This document shows, piece after piece, positions 40,948 to 49,174 of a DNA stretch of 64,000 nucleotides. The translations under genes were made by a program, and so were the position numbers. The DNA lies in NCBI RefSeq assembly GCF_964022235.1, contig NZ_CAXHZL010000011.1, forward strand, positions 1 through 64,000. The letters are read 5' to 3'. Each line of letters opens with the position of its first letter. Position 1 is the first letter of the stretch. The notes under the pieces were generated by a model that made no database searches, was not told the origin of the DNA, and saw only the letters and a program-made list of their open reading frames with translations. The DNA comes from Limimaricola sp964022235. GTDB lineage: Bacteria; Pseudomonadota; Alphaproteobacteria; Rhodobacterales; Rhodobacteraceae.

Positions 40948-42597
40948 ATGCTTGATTTGTGGTACAAGAACGCCGTCATCTATTGTCTCGATGTCGAGAC
41001 CTTCATGGATGCCGACGGCAATGGCGTCGGAGATTTTCAGGGGCTGACGGACCGGCTCGATCATATCGAGGGGCTGGGGGCGACGGCGGTCTGGCTCAAC
41101 CCGTTCTATCCGACGCCCAACCGCGACAACGGCTATGACATCACCGATTTCTACGGCATCGATCCGCGCTCGGGCAACGCGGGCGACTTCGTGGCCTTTG
41201 CGCGCGCCGCGGCCGACCGCGGGCTCAAGGTGATCGTCGATCTGGTGGTGAACCATTGCTCGGTCGATCACCCGTGGTTTCAAGCGGCCCGCTCGGACCC
41301 GGACAGCCCCTACCGCGACTGGTTCGTCTGGTCCAAGGAGAAGCCGAAGGACATCACCGAAGGCATCATATTTCCAGGCGTGCAGGAGGCGGTCTGGACC
41401 TACGACCGCACCGCCAAGGCGTGGTACATGCACCGCTTCTATGCGCATCAGGCCGATTTCAACATCGCCAACCCGGCGGTGCGCGCCGAGATCCTCAAGA
41501 TCATGGGCTACTGGCTTGAGCTGGGCGTCTGGGGCTTTCGCATCGACGCGGTGCCGTTCCTGATCGAATACAAGGGCCTCGACGAGGAGCCCGACCGCGA
41601 CCCGCTGCTGCTGCTCTCGGAGATGCGCGATTTCCTGTCTTGGCGGCGCGCGGGGGCCATCATGCTGGCCGAGGCCAACATCGAGCGCGAGACCGCGCCC
41701 GACTACTTTGGCGGGCGCGAGTTCGGCGCCGACGAGCGGATGCACCTGATCCTCGACTTTCCACTGAATCAGGCGCTGTTCCTTGCCCTCGCGCGGTCGC
41801 AGGCGGCCCCGATCGCCGAAGCCCTGGCCTCGCGCCCCGACGACGCGCCGGATCAGGCGCAATGGGCGACCTTCCTGCGCAACCACGACGAGCTGTCGCT
41901 CGACAAGCTGTCGGAGGCCGAAAAGCAGGAGGTGTTCGACGCCTTCGGTCCCGAGAAGGACATGCAGCTCTACGACCGGGGCCTGCGCCGTCGCCTCGCG
42001 CCGATGCTGGGCGATCTCGACCGCGTGGCGCTGGCGCAATCGCTCTTGTTCGCGCTGCCGGGCACGCCGGTGATGTGGTACGGCGACGAGATCGGGCAGG
42101 GCGAGGATCTGTCGCTCAACGAGCGCGACGCGGTGCGCACGCCGATGCAATGGGCCGACGAGCCGCAGGGGGGATTCACGCGCGGGGCTGCCGACCCGGT
42201 GCGCCCGGTGGTCGAGGAGGGCCCGCTCGGGTTTCACGAGACCAGCGTTGCGGCGCAGCGGGGCCGCCCCGGCAGCCTGCTCACCCGTGTGCAGCAACTG
42301 GTGCGGTGTCGCCGTGCCTGCCCCGAGATCGGCTGGGGCGAGACGGAGGTGATCGAGGGGCTGCCAGAGGCGGTGCTGGGCCTGGTGTCGTCGTGGCGAG
42401 GGGCGCGGGTGCTGACGCTGCACAACCTGTCCGAAAAGCCCGTGACCTGCGCGCCCAAGGTCCGGGACGCCAGCCACCTCGTGGCGCTGCTTGGCGGGCC
42501 CGACGAGGCGGTGGCAAAGCCGCTGTCCCCGGGCGACAAGATCGAGCTGCCGGGTTATGGCTACCGCTGGTTCCGGATCGACGGAGAGCGCGCCTAG
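40948..42597 (+). CDS. GH13 alpha-amylase family enzyme (trehalose-synthase-like)
   Basis: Glycoside hydrolase family 13, 549 residues. The start WYKNAVIYCLDVETFMDADG matches the trehalose synthase/amylosucrase-like group. Catalytic residues are visible: nucleophile Asp200 (GFRIDAV), acid/base Glu242 (MLAEAN), and transition-state Asp314 (RNHDE). A small C-terminal beta domain follows (about 460-549). The ATG at 40948 is supported by CCGAGAGG; a longer upstream frame is not conserved. No neighbouring sugar genes specify the substrate. Its TAG stop overlaps that of the convergent bpt gene. Confidence 0.88.
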   Translation: MLDLWYKNAVIYCLDVETFMDADGNGVGDFQGLTDRLDHIEGLGATAVWLNPFYPTPNRDNGYDITDFYGIDPRSGNAGDFVAFARAAADRGLKVIVDLVVNHCSVDHPWFQAARSDPDSPYRDWFVWSKEKPKDITEGIIFPGVQEAVWTYDRTAKAWYMHRFYAHQADFNIANPAVRAEILKIMGYWLELGVWGFRIDAVPFLIEYKGLDEEPDRDPLLLLSEMRDFLSWRRAGAIMLAEANIERETAPDYFGGREFGADERMHLILDFPLNQALFLALARSQAAPIAEALASRPDDAPDQAQWATFLRNHDELSLDKLSEAEKQEVFDAFGPEKDMQLYDRGLRRRLAPMLGDLDRVALAQSLLFALPGTPVMWYGDEIGQGEDLSLNERDAVRTPMQWADEPQGGFTRGAADPVRPVVEEGPLGFHETSVAAQRGRPGSLLTRVQQLVRCRRACPEIGWGETEVIEGLPEAVLGLVSSWRGARVLTLHNLSEKPVTCAPKVRDASHLVALLGGPDEAVAKPLSPGDKIELPGYGYRWFRIDGERA

Positions 42598-43433
42598 CTG
42601 GTGATCACGGGGCGCGTGTCGGGCAGGCTGATACGCGCCACCTGTTCGGAGATCGGGGCGACCGAGAGCGGATGGGTCTCGGCGGAGTAGTCGTCGCGAT
42701 CGCCCATCGGCTGCCACTTGCCCGCGCGGAACAGCTCAAGCGCCGCGAAGCGCGACTTGTAATCCATCTTGGGGCTGCCGGGCACCCAGTAGCCCAAATA
42801 GACATAAGGCAGGCCCATCTCGCGCGCGATCCGCACGTGGTCGAGGATCACATGCGTGCCGAGCGAGCGGCGGTCCTCTGCGGGATCGAAGAAGGAATAG
42901 ACCATCGACAGACCGTCATCGAGAATGTCGGTAAGACAGACCGCGCGCAGCCCGTGGCGCGCATCGTGCATCTCGTTGGGGTCGGTGTATTCGACGAGGC
43001 GCGAGCGCACCGGCGTCTCCTCGACCATCGCGGCGAATTCGAACATGTCCATGTCGGCCATGCCGCCGCTGGCGTGGCGGCTGTCGAGATAGTCGCGAAA
43101 CAGCGCGTATTGCTCTTCGGTGGCCCAAGGCGAGGTGGCGCGGCGCGCGAGGTCGCGGTTGCGCCTGAGCACGCGGCTCTGGCTGCGCGAGGGGGCAAAG
43201 CGGCTCACGTCGATCCGGGCCGAGAGGCAGGCGGTGCATTCGGCGCAGGAGGGGCGGTAGAGCACGTTCTGGCTGCGCCGGAACCCCTGCTTGGAGAGCG
43301 AGTCGTTCAGCCGCTCTGCCTGTTCGCCCTGCAAGGCGGTGAACAGCTTTCGTTCCATCCTGTCCGCGAGGTACGGACAGGGCTGGGGGGCCGTCACATA
43401 GAATTGCGGCGCGAAGGGCAGGGTATGGCGCAT
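42594..43433 (-). CDS. bpt: arginyltransferase (Bpt, N-end rule)
   Basis: Transfers an amino acid (leucine in characterised bacterial Bpt) from tRNA to proteins with acidic N-termini, marking them for ClpSAP degradation. 279 residues of the ATE/Bpt family: CPYLADRMERKLFTAL, the N-terminal Cys cluster PSCAECTACLSARID, QSRVLRRNRDL and the C-terminal GLPYVYLGYWVPGSPKMDYK. The ATG at 43433 gives MRHTLPFAPQF. The stop codon shares the palindrome CTAG (42594-42597) with the stop of the convergent GH13 gene. Confidence 0.93.
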   Translation of the reverse strand: MRHTLPFAPQFYVTAPQPCPYLADRMERKLFTALQGEQAERLNDSLSKQGFRRSQNVLYRPSCAECTACLSARIDVSRFAPSRSQSRVLRRNRDLARRATSPWATEEQYALFRDYLDSRHASGGMADMDMFEFAAMVEETPVRSRLVEYTDPNEMHDARHGLRAVCLTDILDDGLSMVYSFFDPAEDRRSLGTHVILDHVRIAREMGLPYVYLGYWVPGSPKMDYKSRFAALELFRAGKWQPMGDRDDYSAETHPLSVAPISEQVARISLPDTRPVITS

Positions 43434-43539
43434 AGGCTGTCCACTCGGCTCGTGATCCGAGGAAAGCTAGCGCTCGAGTAGGCGGCTGCCAAGACCCCTG
43501 AGGATCTTGGGCCGGTGTCCAGCCCCCCGACCTTGCGTT

Positions 43540-44001
43540 TCAACGGCGACGACGCAGCGCCGTGGTGGCCAGAATGCTGTCGTTCAAACCCTGCCCATGC
43601 GGGGTCAGGAGCATCATCGCCATGGAGACGAGCTGCAGCGGGAACATCATCATCGACACGGCGTAACCGGTGGTGTGCAAGAAGGCCTGCGTGGTGTCGA
43701 GCGGCCGGTCCTCGCCGTCGCGCAGCTCGATCGCCATGAGACGCATCCCCCATGTGGCCGAGCCGGAGGCGATGGTGGCGACGCGGTAAAAGAAGCCGAC
43801 GACCATCATCATCACCGGAAAGAAGAACAGCCCGACAAAGGCGGTCAGCGGCACCAGCAGCGCGCAGATCACCGCGATCACGGTGACATCGACGAGCCAG
43901 GCCAGCGCGCGCTTGAACGCCACGCCGTCATAGCACTCGGGGCTGGTCTCGGGGTCGGGCAGGCCGCGCAGGCGGGCGGCAAAGGTGGGGGTTGCTGTCA
44001 T
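43540..44001 (-). CDS. RDD-family membrane protein
   Basis: Small polytopic protein of 153 residues. The RDD pattern is seen: YDGVAFKRALAWLVDVTVIAV (Arg and Asp in the first helix), then two further hydrophobic stretches (LLVPLTAFVGLFFFPVMMMVVGFF; TTGYAVSMMMFPLQLVSMAMMLL), the conserved SATWGMRLMAIEL and GLNDSILATTAL. RDD proteins have been linked to transport, but no function is secure. It lies 106 bp after bpt and 89 bp from the DUF2852 gene. Confidence 0.85.
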   Translation of the reverse strand: MTATPTFAARLRGLPDPETSPECYDGVAFKRALAWLVDVTVIAVICALLVPLTAFVGLFFFPVMMMVVGFFYRVATIASGSATWGMRLMAIELRDGEDRPLDTTQAFLHTTGYAVSMMMFPLQLVSMAMMLLTPHGQGLNDSILATTALRRRR

Positions 44002-44090
44002 GGCGCGATCCTCTCATGCGGGTCGGGGTGGATCAAGTGGCCCGGCCCCCTCGAAAAGGGGGCCGTCGCCGTATCATGGGGGGACGGGGA

Positions 44091-44567
44091 TCAGGCCGCG
44101 TCCTTGTCGCCGTTGGGGCCATTATCGGTGCCGTTGCCGTTCTCGGTAGCGCCGGTCTCGCGGGCCTTGGCGGCGCGGTCGTCCATGAACTGGTCGAACT
44201 CGGCCTTGTCCTTGGCGTCGCGCAGCCGCTCGAGAAAGCTCTCGAAGGCGCGCTGCTCGTCTTCGAGGCGGCGCAGGGTCTCGGTCTTGTAGGCATCGAA
44301 GGCGCTGTTGCCCGAGGAGCGCATCGTCGTGAAGGGCGAGACGCGGGCGGTGCGGCTGCGGCAGGATTTGCTGAACATGCGTTTGCTCCAGATCATGTAG
44401 GCGAGAAGGGCGAGGCCGACCGGCCAGAAGGCGATGAAGCCCAGCACCATCGCAGCGATCCAGGCGGGCTTGCCGCGGGCGTCGAGCCAAGCCTCGGCGC
44501 GGTTGAGCCAGTCTTTGATGCCGGCGCGCGGGGTGCGGTGGGACAGGGGCATGTCGGTCGTGGACAT
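44091..44567 (-). CDS. DUF2852 membrane protein
   Basis: A 158-residue protein with one or two membrane segments (about 35-60, AWIAAMVLGFIAFWPVGLALLAYMIW), then a basic patch (RMFSKSCRSRTAR), a coiled-coil-like acidic/basic helix (TETLRRLEDEQRAFESFLERLRDAKDKAEFDQFM) and an Asn/Gly/Asp-rich tail. This matches DUF2852, common in alphaproteobacteria with unknown role. The ATG at 44567 follows AAGGAG. An inverted repeat at 44614-44632 lies in its promoter region. Confidence 0.85.
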   Translation of the reverse strand: MSTTDMPLSHRTPRAGIKDWLNRAEAWLDARGKPAWIAAMVLGFIAFWPVGLALLAYMIWSKRMFSKSCRSRTARVSPFTTMRSSGNSAFDAYKTETLRRLEDEQRAFESFLERLRDAKDKAEFDQFMDDRAAKARETGATENGNGTDNGPNGDKDAA

Positions 44568-44613
44568 CGAGGAACTCCTTCGAGGAAGGGGCCCGTCTGC
44601 CGGGCCTGTGGGG

Positions 44614-44632
44614 ATGTGAATGTCTTTCACAT
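44614..44632. promoter_or_regulatory. inverted repeat between DUF2852 gene and glnE
   Basis: ATGTGAA-TGTCT-TTCACAT is an exact 7-bp inverted repeat with a 5-bp spacer, 47 bp before the DUF2852 start. ATGTGAA recurs at 44673-44679, nearer glnE. The TGTGA...TCACA pattern is like CRP/FNR-family sites, although the 7-bp gap is one longer than the E. coli CRP consensus. Confidence 0.45.
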
Positions 44633-44756
44633 TACAGCAGATGGGAAAGGCGACCCGCGCCTTCAAGGGGTCATGTGAAGTGTATTAACATTTTTCGGCC
44701 CTCCGATGGGGTCAGGGGCGATTGACGCCTCCTTCGGGTCGCGCCACGGTTCGCGC

Positions 44757-47543
44757 ATGACCGATATTGCCTCGCGCCTGCGCCGCGCCCCGCGCCCCCT
44801 CGACACCGACAAGGCCACCGAAGCCCGCGCGCTCTGCGGCTGGGCCGATCCGGCGACCGCCGAGCTGATCGGCGGCACCGCCGGGTGCAGCCCCTATCTC
44901 GCGAACCTGATCGGCCGCGAACATGATTGGCTCGAAGCGGCCTGCGCCGATCCCGAAGCCGCCGTCACGGCCGAGCTTGCGGATCTCAAGGGCCACGACA
45001 TCGCCGCTCTTGGTCCGAGGCTGCGGCAGGCCAAGCGCCGCGTGGCGCTGATCGCGGCACTCGCCGATCTGGGCGGCGCCTGGCCGCTCGAAGAGGTGAC
45101 GGGCAGCCTGACCCGGCTCGCCGACGCGGCGCTGCAGGCGGGGCTCGAGACGCTGATCGCGCCCGAAATCGCGCGCGGCAAGCTGCCCGGCATGACCGAG
45201 GCCGACATCGAAAGCGGCGCGGGCATGGTGCTCTTCGCCATGGGCAAAATGGGCGCCTTCGAGCTCAACTACTCTTCCGACATCGACCTCATCTGTCTTT
45301 ACGATGAGACCCGCTACGAAGGCCTAGATCAGCACGAGGCGCGCAGCATTCTGGTGCGTGTCACGCGCAAACTCGCGGGTTTGATCGGCGACATCACCGG
45401 CGAGGGCTACGTGTTCCGCACCGATCTGCGGCTGCGCCCCGATGCCGCCGTCACGCCGGTCTGCCTGTCGATGGCCGCCGCCGAGCAATATTACGAGAGC
45501 GTCGGCCGCACATGGGAGCGCGCCGCCTGGATCAAGGCGCGGCCCTGCGCGGGCGATCTCTCCGCGGGGGCCGCGTTCGTCGATACGCTGCGCCCCTTCG
45601 TCTGGCGGCGGCACCTCGATTTCCACGCGATCCGCGACGCGCATGACATGCGGCTCAAGATCCGCGATCACAAGGGGCTTGGCGGCGCGCTGAGCCTGCC
45701 GGGCCACGACATGAAGCTCGGGAGGGGCGGCATCCGCGAGATCGAGTTCTTCACCCAGACGCGGCAGCTCATCTCGGGCGGGCGCGATGCGAGCTTGCGG
45801 GTGCGCGGCACGGTCGAGGGGCTCGATCGACTGGCGCAGGCGGGCTGGATCGAGAGCGACGTGGCCGAGGAACTGACCCGCCACTACCGCGCGCACCGCG
45901 AGGTCGAACACCGGGTGCAGATGATCGGCGACCAGCAGACGCATATGCTGCCCTCGAACGAAGAGGGGTTCACGCGGCTCGCGGCCTTCATGGACCTCGA
46001 CCTCGACGCGCTGAAGGCGGATCTGACCGAGAGGTTGGAGCAGGTGCACGCGCTGACCGAGGATTTCTTTGCCCCCGGCCATGCCGCGACCGATGCGCCC
46101 GATTTCGGTCAGGAGGTGACGGCGCGGTGGCCCGGCTATCCGGCGCTGCGTTCGGACCGCGCGGTCGAGATCTTTGACCGGCTGCGCCCGGAGATCCTCA
46201 AGACCCTGTCCGAGGCCGCGCGCCCCGAGGAGGCGCTGGCGCAGTTCGACGCGTTTCTCGCGGGCCTGCCTGCGGGGGTGCAGCTGTTCTCATTGTTCGA
46301 GGCGAACCCGCAACTCACCCGGCTTCTGGTCGATATCTGCGCCACGGCGCCGGGCCTCGCGCAGTATCTGTCGCGCAACTCGGGCGTGCTCGACGCGGTA
46401 ATCGGCGGCGGGTTCTTCGCAGATTGGCCCGGCGTCGAGGCGCTGCGCTCCGACCTCGCCGACCGTCTGGCGCGTCAGCCCGATCACGAGGCGCGGCTCG
46501 GGGCGGCGCGGGTCTGGGCCAAGGAGATCCACTTTCGGATCGGCGTGCACCACCTGCGCGGGCTGATCGACGCTGGCAAGGCGGGTCAGGAATATGCCGA
46601 GCTGGCCGAGGCCGTGGTCGCAGCGCTCGTGCCGGTGGTGATCGACGACATGGCGCGCCGTCACGGCCCGCCCCCCGGTCGCGGGCTGTCGGTTCTGGCG
46701 ATGGGGTCTTTGGGGGCGGGGCGGCTGAGTTCGTCCTCGGACCTCGACCTGATCGTGATCTACGACGCGGACGGGGTCGAGGCCTCGGACGGGCCGCGCC
46801 CCTTGCCCGCCCGCACATGGTACGCGCGCTTTACGCAAGGGCTGATCACGGCACTCACCGCGCCGATGCCCGACGGGCGGCTCTATGAGGTCGACATGCG
46901 GCTGCGCCCCTCGGGTCGGCAGGGGCCAGTGGCCACGGCGCTGCCGGCGTTTCGTGCCTACCAGCAAGACGAGGCCTGGACTTGGGAGCATCTGGCGCTG
47001 ACCCGGGCGCGGGCGGTCGCCGGAGAGCCCGCCTTGGGCGAAGAGATCGAGGCGTTCCGCCGGGACCTGCTCGCGCAGAAAGCCAAGGGCGAGACGGTCG
47101 AGGCCGACCTCGCCTCGATGCGTGCGCGTCTGTCGGAGGCGCGGCCCGCCTCGGGCGGCTGGAACCTGCGCGACGGGGCGGGGCGGCTTCAGGACGTGGA
47201 GCTCTTTGCCCAGAGCCTCGCGCTGCGCGCCGGATCGCCCGAGCGGGAGGTGCCCGCGCAGATCAGGTCGGGGCAGGCTGCGGGGCTGATCGACGAGGAG
47301 GGGGCAAGCGTGCTGATCGAGACCGGCGATCTGATGCGCCGGGTGCAATGCGTGGCGCGGCTGCTCACGGGGGGCGGGCCGCTTCCCGACACGCCCGCCG
47401 AGGGCGGCGCGCGTTTGTTGTTGCGCGAAGCCGGCTGCGAGACGCTGGACGATCTGCGCCGCGCTCTTGACGCGGCGGCGGCACGGGCAGAGGGGGTGAT
47501 CGCAATGGCCCTGACGGGCGTGGAGCCGGGAGACGCAGGATGA
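44757..47543 (+). CDS. glnE: glutamine synthetase adenylyltransferase/deadenylase
   Basis: Bifunctional enzyme that adds AMP to, or removes it from, glutamine synthetase in response to nitrogen status through PII. 928 residues, close to the usual 940. Two nucleotidyltransferase halves: the N-terminal deadenylase with GKMGAFELNYSSDIDLI and the C-terminal adenylylase with GSLGAGRLSSSSDLDLIVIYD; both keep the DxD metal ligands. The linker contains GRGGIREIEFF and EHRVQMIGDQQTHMLP. The ATG at 44757 gives MTDIASRLRR; an upstream ATG at 44706 is possible, and neither has a good Shine-Dalgarno. Confidence 0.95.
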   Translation: MTDIASRLRRAPRPLDTDKATEARALCGWADPATAELIGGTAGCSPYLANLIGREHDWLEAACADPEAAVTAELADLKGHDIAALGPRLRQAKRRVALIAALADLGGAWPLEEVTGSLTRLADAALQAGLETLIAPEIARGKLPGMTEADIESGAGMVLFAMGKMGAFELNYSSDIDLICLYDETRYEGLDQHEARSILVRVTRKLAGLIGDITGEGYVFRTDLRLRPDAAVTPVCLSMAAAEQYYESVGRTWERAAWIKARPCAGDLSAGAAFVDTLRPFVWRRHLDFHAIRDAHDMRLKIRDHKGLGGALSLPGHDMKLGRGGIREIEFFTQTRQLISGGRDASLRVRGTVEGLDRLAQAGWIESDVAEELTRHYRAHREVEHRVQMIGDQQTHMLPSNEEGFTRLAAFMDLDLDALKADLTERLEQVHALTEDFFAPGHAATDAPDFGQEVTARWPGYPALRSDRAVEIFDRLRPEILKTLSEAARPEEALAQFDAFLAGLPAGVQLFSLFEANPQLTRLLVDICATAPGLAQYLSRNSGVLDAVIGGGFFADWPGVEALRSDLADRLARQPDHEARLGAARVWAKEIHFRIGVHHLRGLIDAGKAGQEYAELAEAVVAALVPVVIDDMARRHGPPPGRGLSVLAMGSLGAGRLSSSSDLDLIVIYDADGVEASDGPRPLPARTWYARFTQGLITALTAPMPDGRLYEVDMRLRPSGRQGPVATALPAFRAYQQDEAWTWEHLALTRARAVAGEPALGEEIEAFRRDLLAQKAKGETVEADLASMRARLSEARPASGGWNLRDGAGRLQDVELFAQSLALRAGSPEREVPAQIRSGQAAGLIDEEGASVLIETGDLMRRVQCVARLLTGGGPLPDTPAEGGARLLLREAGCETLDDLRRALDAAAARAEGVIAMALTGVEPGDAG

Positions 47544-47806
47544 GCGACGAGATCGACCCCAAGGGGCTGGTGCGCGAGGCCTATCGGATCGAGGGCATCA
47601 GCCTTGGCGAATGCCGCTCGATCTTTCTGGATTGGGCGCTGTCGCTGCCAGAGGGCGCGCAGAGCGCCCCGGCGATCCGGCGGCTACTGGAGCGGCATGC
47701 CACAGCACCCGAAGGCCACCCGATGACGCAGGTGCTGACCCAAGGGTTGGAGGCGGGCGGTGCGCCGCAGCGGCGCGGCGGGCGCGCGGGGCGCGTGGCG
47801 GGCTGA
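47540..47806 (+). CDS. conserved small protein coupled to glnE
   Basis: An 88-residue acidic-to-basic protein overlapping the glnE stop by ATGA. Its N-terminal half (LVREAYRIEGISLGECRSIFLDWALSLP) looks structured, and the C-terminus is Arg/Gly-rich (QRRGGRAGRVAG). I do not recognise a characterised family. Translational coupling suggests a link to nitrogen control, but this is inference from position. Confidence 0.7.
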   Translation: MSDEIDPKGLVREAYRIEGISLGECRSIFLDWALSLPEGAQSAPAIRRLLERHATAPEGHPMTQVLTQGLEAGGAPQRRGGRAGRVAG

Positions 47807-47819
47807 ACCGCCACGCGCC
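47790..47819. terminator. hairpin at convergent ends of glnE unit and eda
   Basis: GGCGCGTGGCGG and CCGCCACGCGCC form a perfect 12-bp stem with a 6-nt loop. The stop codon of the small glnE-coupled gene lies in the loop. It probably ends transcripts from both sides. Confidence 0.65.
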
Positions 47820-47825
47820 AAAGCG

Positions 47826-48467
47826 TCAGCGCGCGAGTTGCGCGGCTTCGGCGGCGAGGCGGGTGATCCCGTCCCAATCGCCGGAGGTGACCATCGAGGT
47901 CGGCGCGACCCAGCTGCCGCCGACGCACAGCGTGTTGGAGAGCGCCAGATACTCGGGCGCGTTCTTGAGGCTGACGCCGCCGGTGGGGCAGAACTTCACC
48001 TGCGGGATCGGCGCGCCGATCGCCTTGAGCGCGGGCACGCCGCCGTTGACCTCGGCCGGAAAGAACTTCTGCACCGTGTAGCCGCGATCGAGCAGGCGCA
48101 GCACCTCGGAGGCCGTGGCAGCGGCGGGCAGCAGCGGCAGGTCGTTGGCCTCGCAGGCGTCGAGGATGCGGTCGGTGGCTCCGGGGCAGACGCCAAAGGT
48201 GGCGCCGGCCGCCTTGGCAGCCTCGACATCCTGCGGCGTGAGCAGCGTGCCTGCTCCGACGACACCGCCTTCGACACTGGCCATCTCGCGGATCACCTCG
48301 AGCGCCGAGGGCGTGCGCAGCGTCACTTCGAGAGCGGGCAATCCGCCCTTGATCAAGGCGCGCGCCAGATCGGCGGCATGGGCCGGATCCTCGACCACCA
48401 GCACCGGGATGACGGGGGCAAGCGCGCAGACCTTGGCGGTCAGTTCGGAGGCATGTTCGGGTGTCAT
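47826..48467 (-). CDS. eda: KDPG aldolase
   Basis: Splits 2-keto-3-deoxy-6-phosphogluconate into pyruvate and glyceraldehyde-3-phosphate, the last step of the Entner-Doudoroff route. 213 residues. Glu47 and Arg51 (ALEVTLRT), GAGTLLTP, Schiff-base Lys134 (VQKFFPAE) and CPTGGV are all in place. The ATG at 48467 is the only sensible start. The partner gene edd lies 0.7 kb away on the same strand, separated by an opposite-strand lipoprotein gene. Confidence 0.95.
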   Translation of the reverse strand: MTPEHASELTAKVCALAPVIPVLVVEDPAHAADLARALIKGGLPALEVTLRTPSALEVIREMASVEGGVVGAGTLLTPQDVEAAKAAGATFGVCPGATDRILDACEANDLPLLPAAATASEVLRLLDRGYTVQKFFPAEVNGGVPALKAIGAPIPQVKFCPTGGVSLKNAPEYLALSNTLCVGGSWVAPTSMVTSGDWDGITRLAAEAAQLAR

Positions 48468-48499
48468 GTTGAAATCCTGTCGACTTTGAGAAGAAAACG

Positions 48500-48519
48500 T
48501 AACGGATCGCTCTCCGTTA
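48500..48519. promoter_or_regulatory. inverted repeat between eda and lipoprotein gene
   Basis: TAACGGA-TCGCTC-TCCGTTA is an exact 7-bp inverted repeat in the 104-bp divergent promoter region. It differs from the GTTAGCGCTAAC operator of edd. The regulator is unknown. Confidence 0.35.
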
Positions 48520-48571
48520 ACGTGTGGTTAAGGTTTCCGACCCAACCTGAGGGGGCTGGAGGAGGAAGGCA

Positions 48572-49174
48572 ATGGCGCGTGGCGGTATGAGGGTCCTTGC
48601 CTGCGTCATGGTCCTCGCGGGATGCGGCGGCGGCGGGCAGGAGGCGGGCCTGCCGGCGCCGTATTTCGATCGTTCGGCCTTCGGCACGCTCTCGGCGCTG
48701 CCCGCCTCCACCGATCTGCCCGACCGCGGCAGCGCCCGTTACGAGGGCGGCTTTGTCGCCGATATCCGGCAGGCCGACGTGACGCCCACGGGGCGCATTG
48801 AGGGCGGGCTTACGCTCGATCTCGATTTCGCGGCTGGCACCACGGTCTTGCCGGTCGAGGGGCAGCTGCACGGCATATCCGGCGCGTTTCTGAACCAGAC
48901 GGTCGCCATCGACACCCTGCCGCTGGTGCCGGGCAATGCCCGACTGGTGCTGACGCAGGACGGCAACCGGCGCACCGGCACAGTGGCGGCGGGGTTCGGG
49001 GCAGAGCTGCCGCTCGCGGGCGAGAGGCGGCGTCTTGATATCGCGCTCGACAGTCCGCTGCGCGGGCGCGGTGGCCGGGCGATGGCCGGGCCGGTGACGG
49101 GCACGATCCTCACCGCGCCCTTCACCGATCAGCCGCATGTCCTGACGGGACAGTTCCACGCGACCACCGATTGA
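48572..49174 (+). CDS. lipoprotein, beta-barrel-like
   Basis: A 200-residue lipoprotein: signal peptide with lipobox LAGC, lipidated Cys18, followed by GGGG. The mature part is beta-rich with many Gly and alternating hydrophobics (GSARYEGGFVADI, GGLTLDLDFAAGTTVLP, GHGISGAF-like segments), resembling the small barrels of transferrin-binding-protein-like surface lipoproteins. I cannot name a ligand. The ATG at 48572 follows GGAGGAGGAAGG. Its TGA abuts the stop of convergent edd without any spacing (TGATCA). Confidence 0.75.
   Translation: MARGGMRVLACVMVLAGCGGGGQEAGLPAPYFDRSAFGTLSALPASTDLPDRGSARYEGGFVADIRQADVTPTGRIEGGLTLDLDFAAGTTVLPVEGQLHGISGAFLNQTVAIDTLPLVPGNARLVLTQDGNRRTGTVAAGFGAELPLAGERRRLDIALDSPLRGRGGRAMAGPVTGTILTAPFTDQPHVLTGQFHATTD

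Noticed and set aside
43434..43539. CCAAGA...TCTTGG hairpin after the RDD gene
   Set aside because: Only a 6-bp stem without T-run; too weak to call a terminator.
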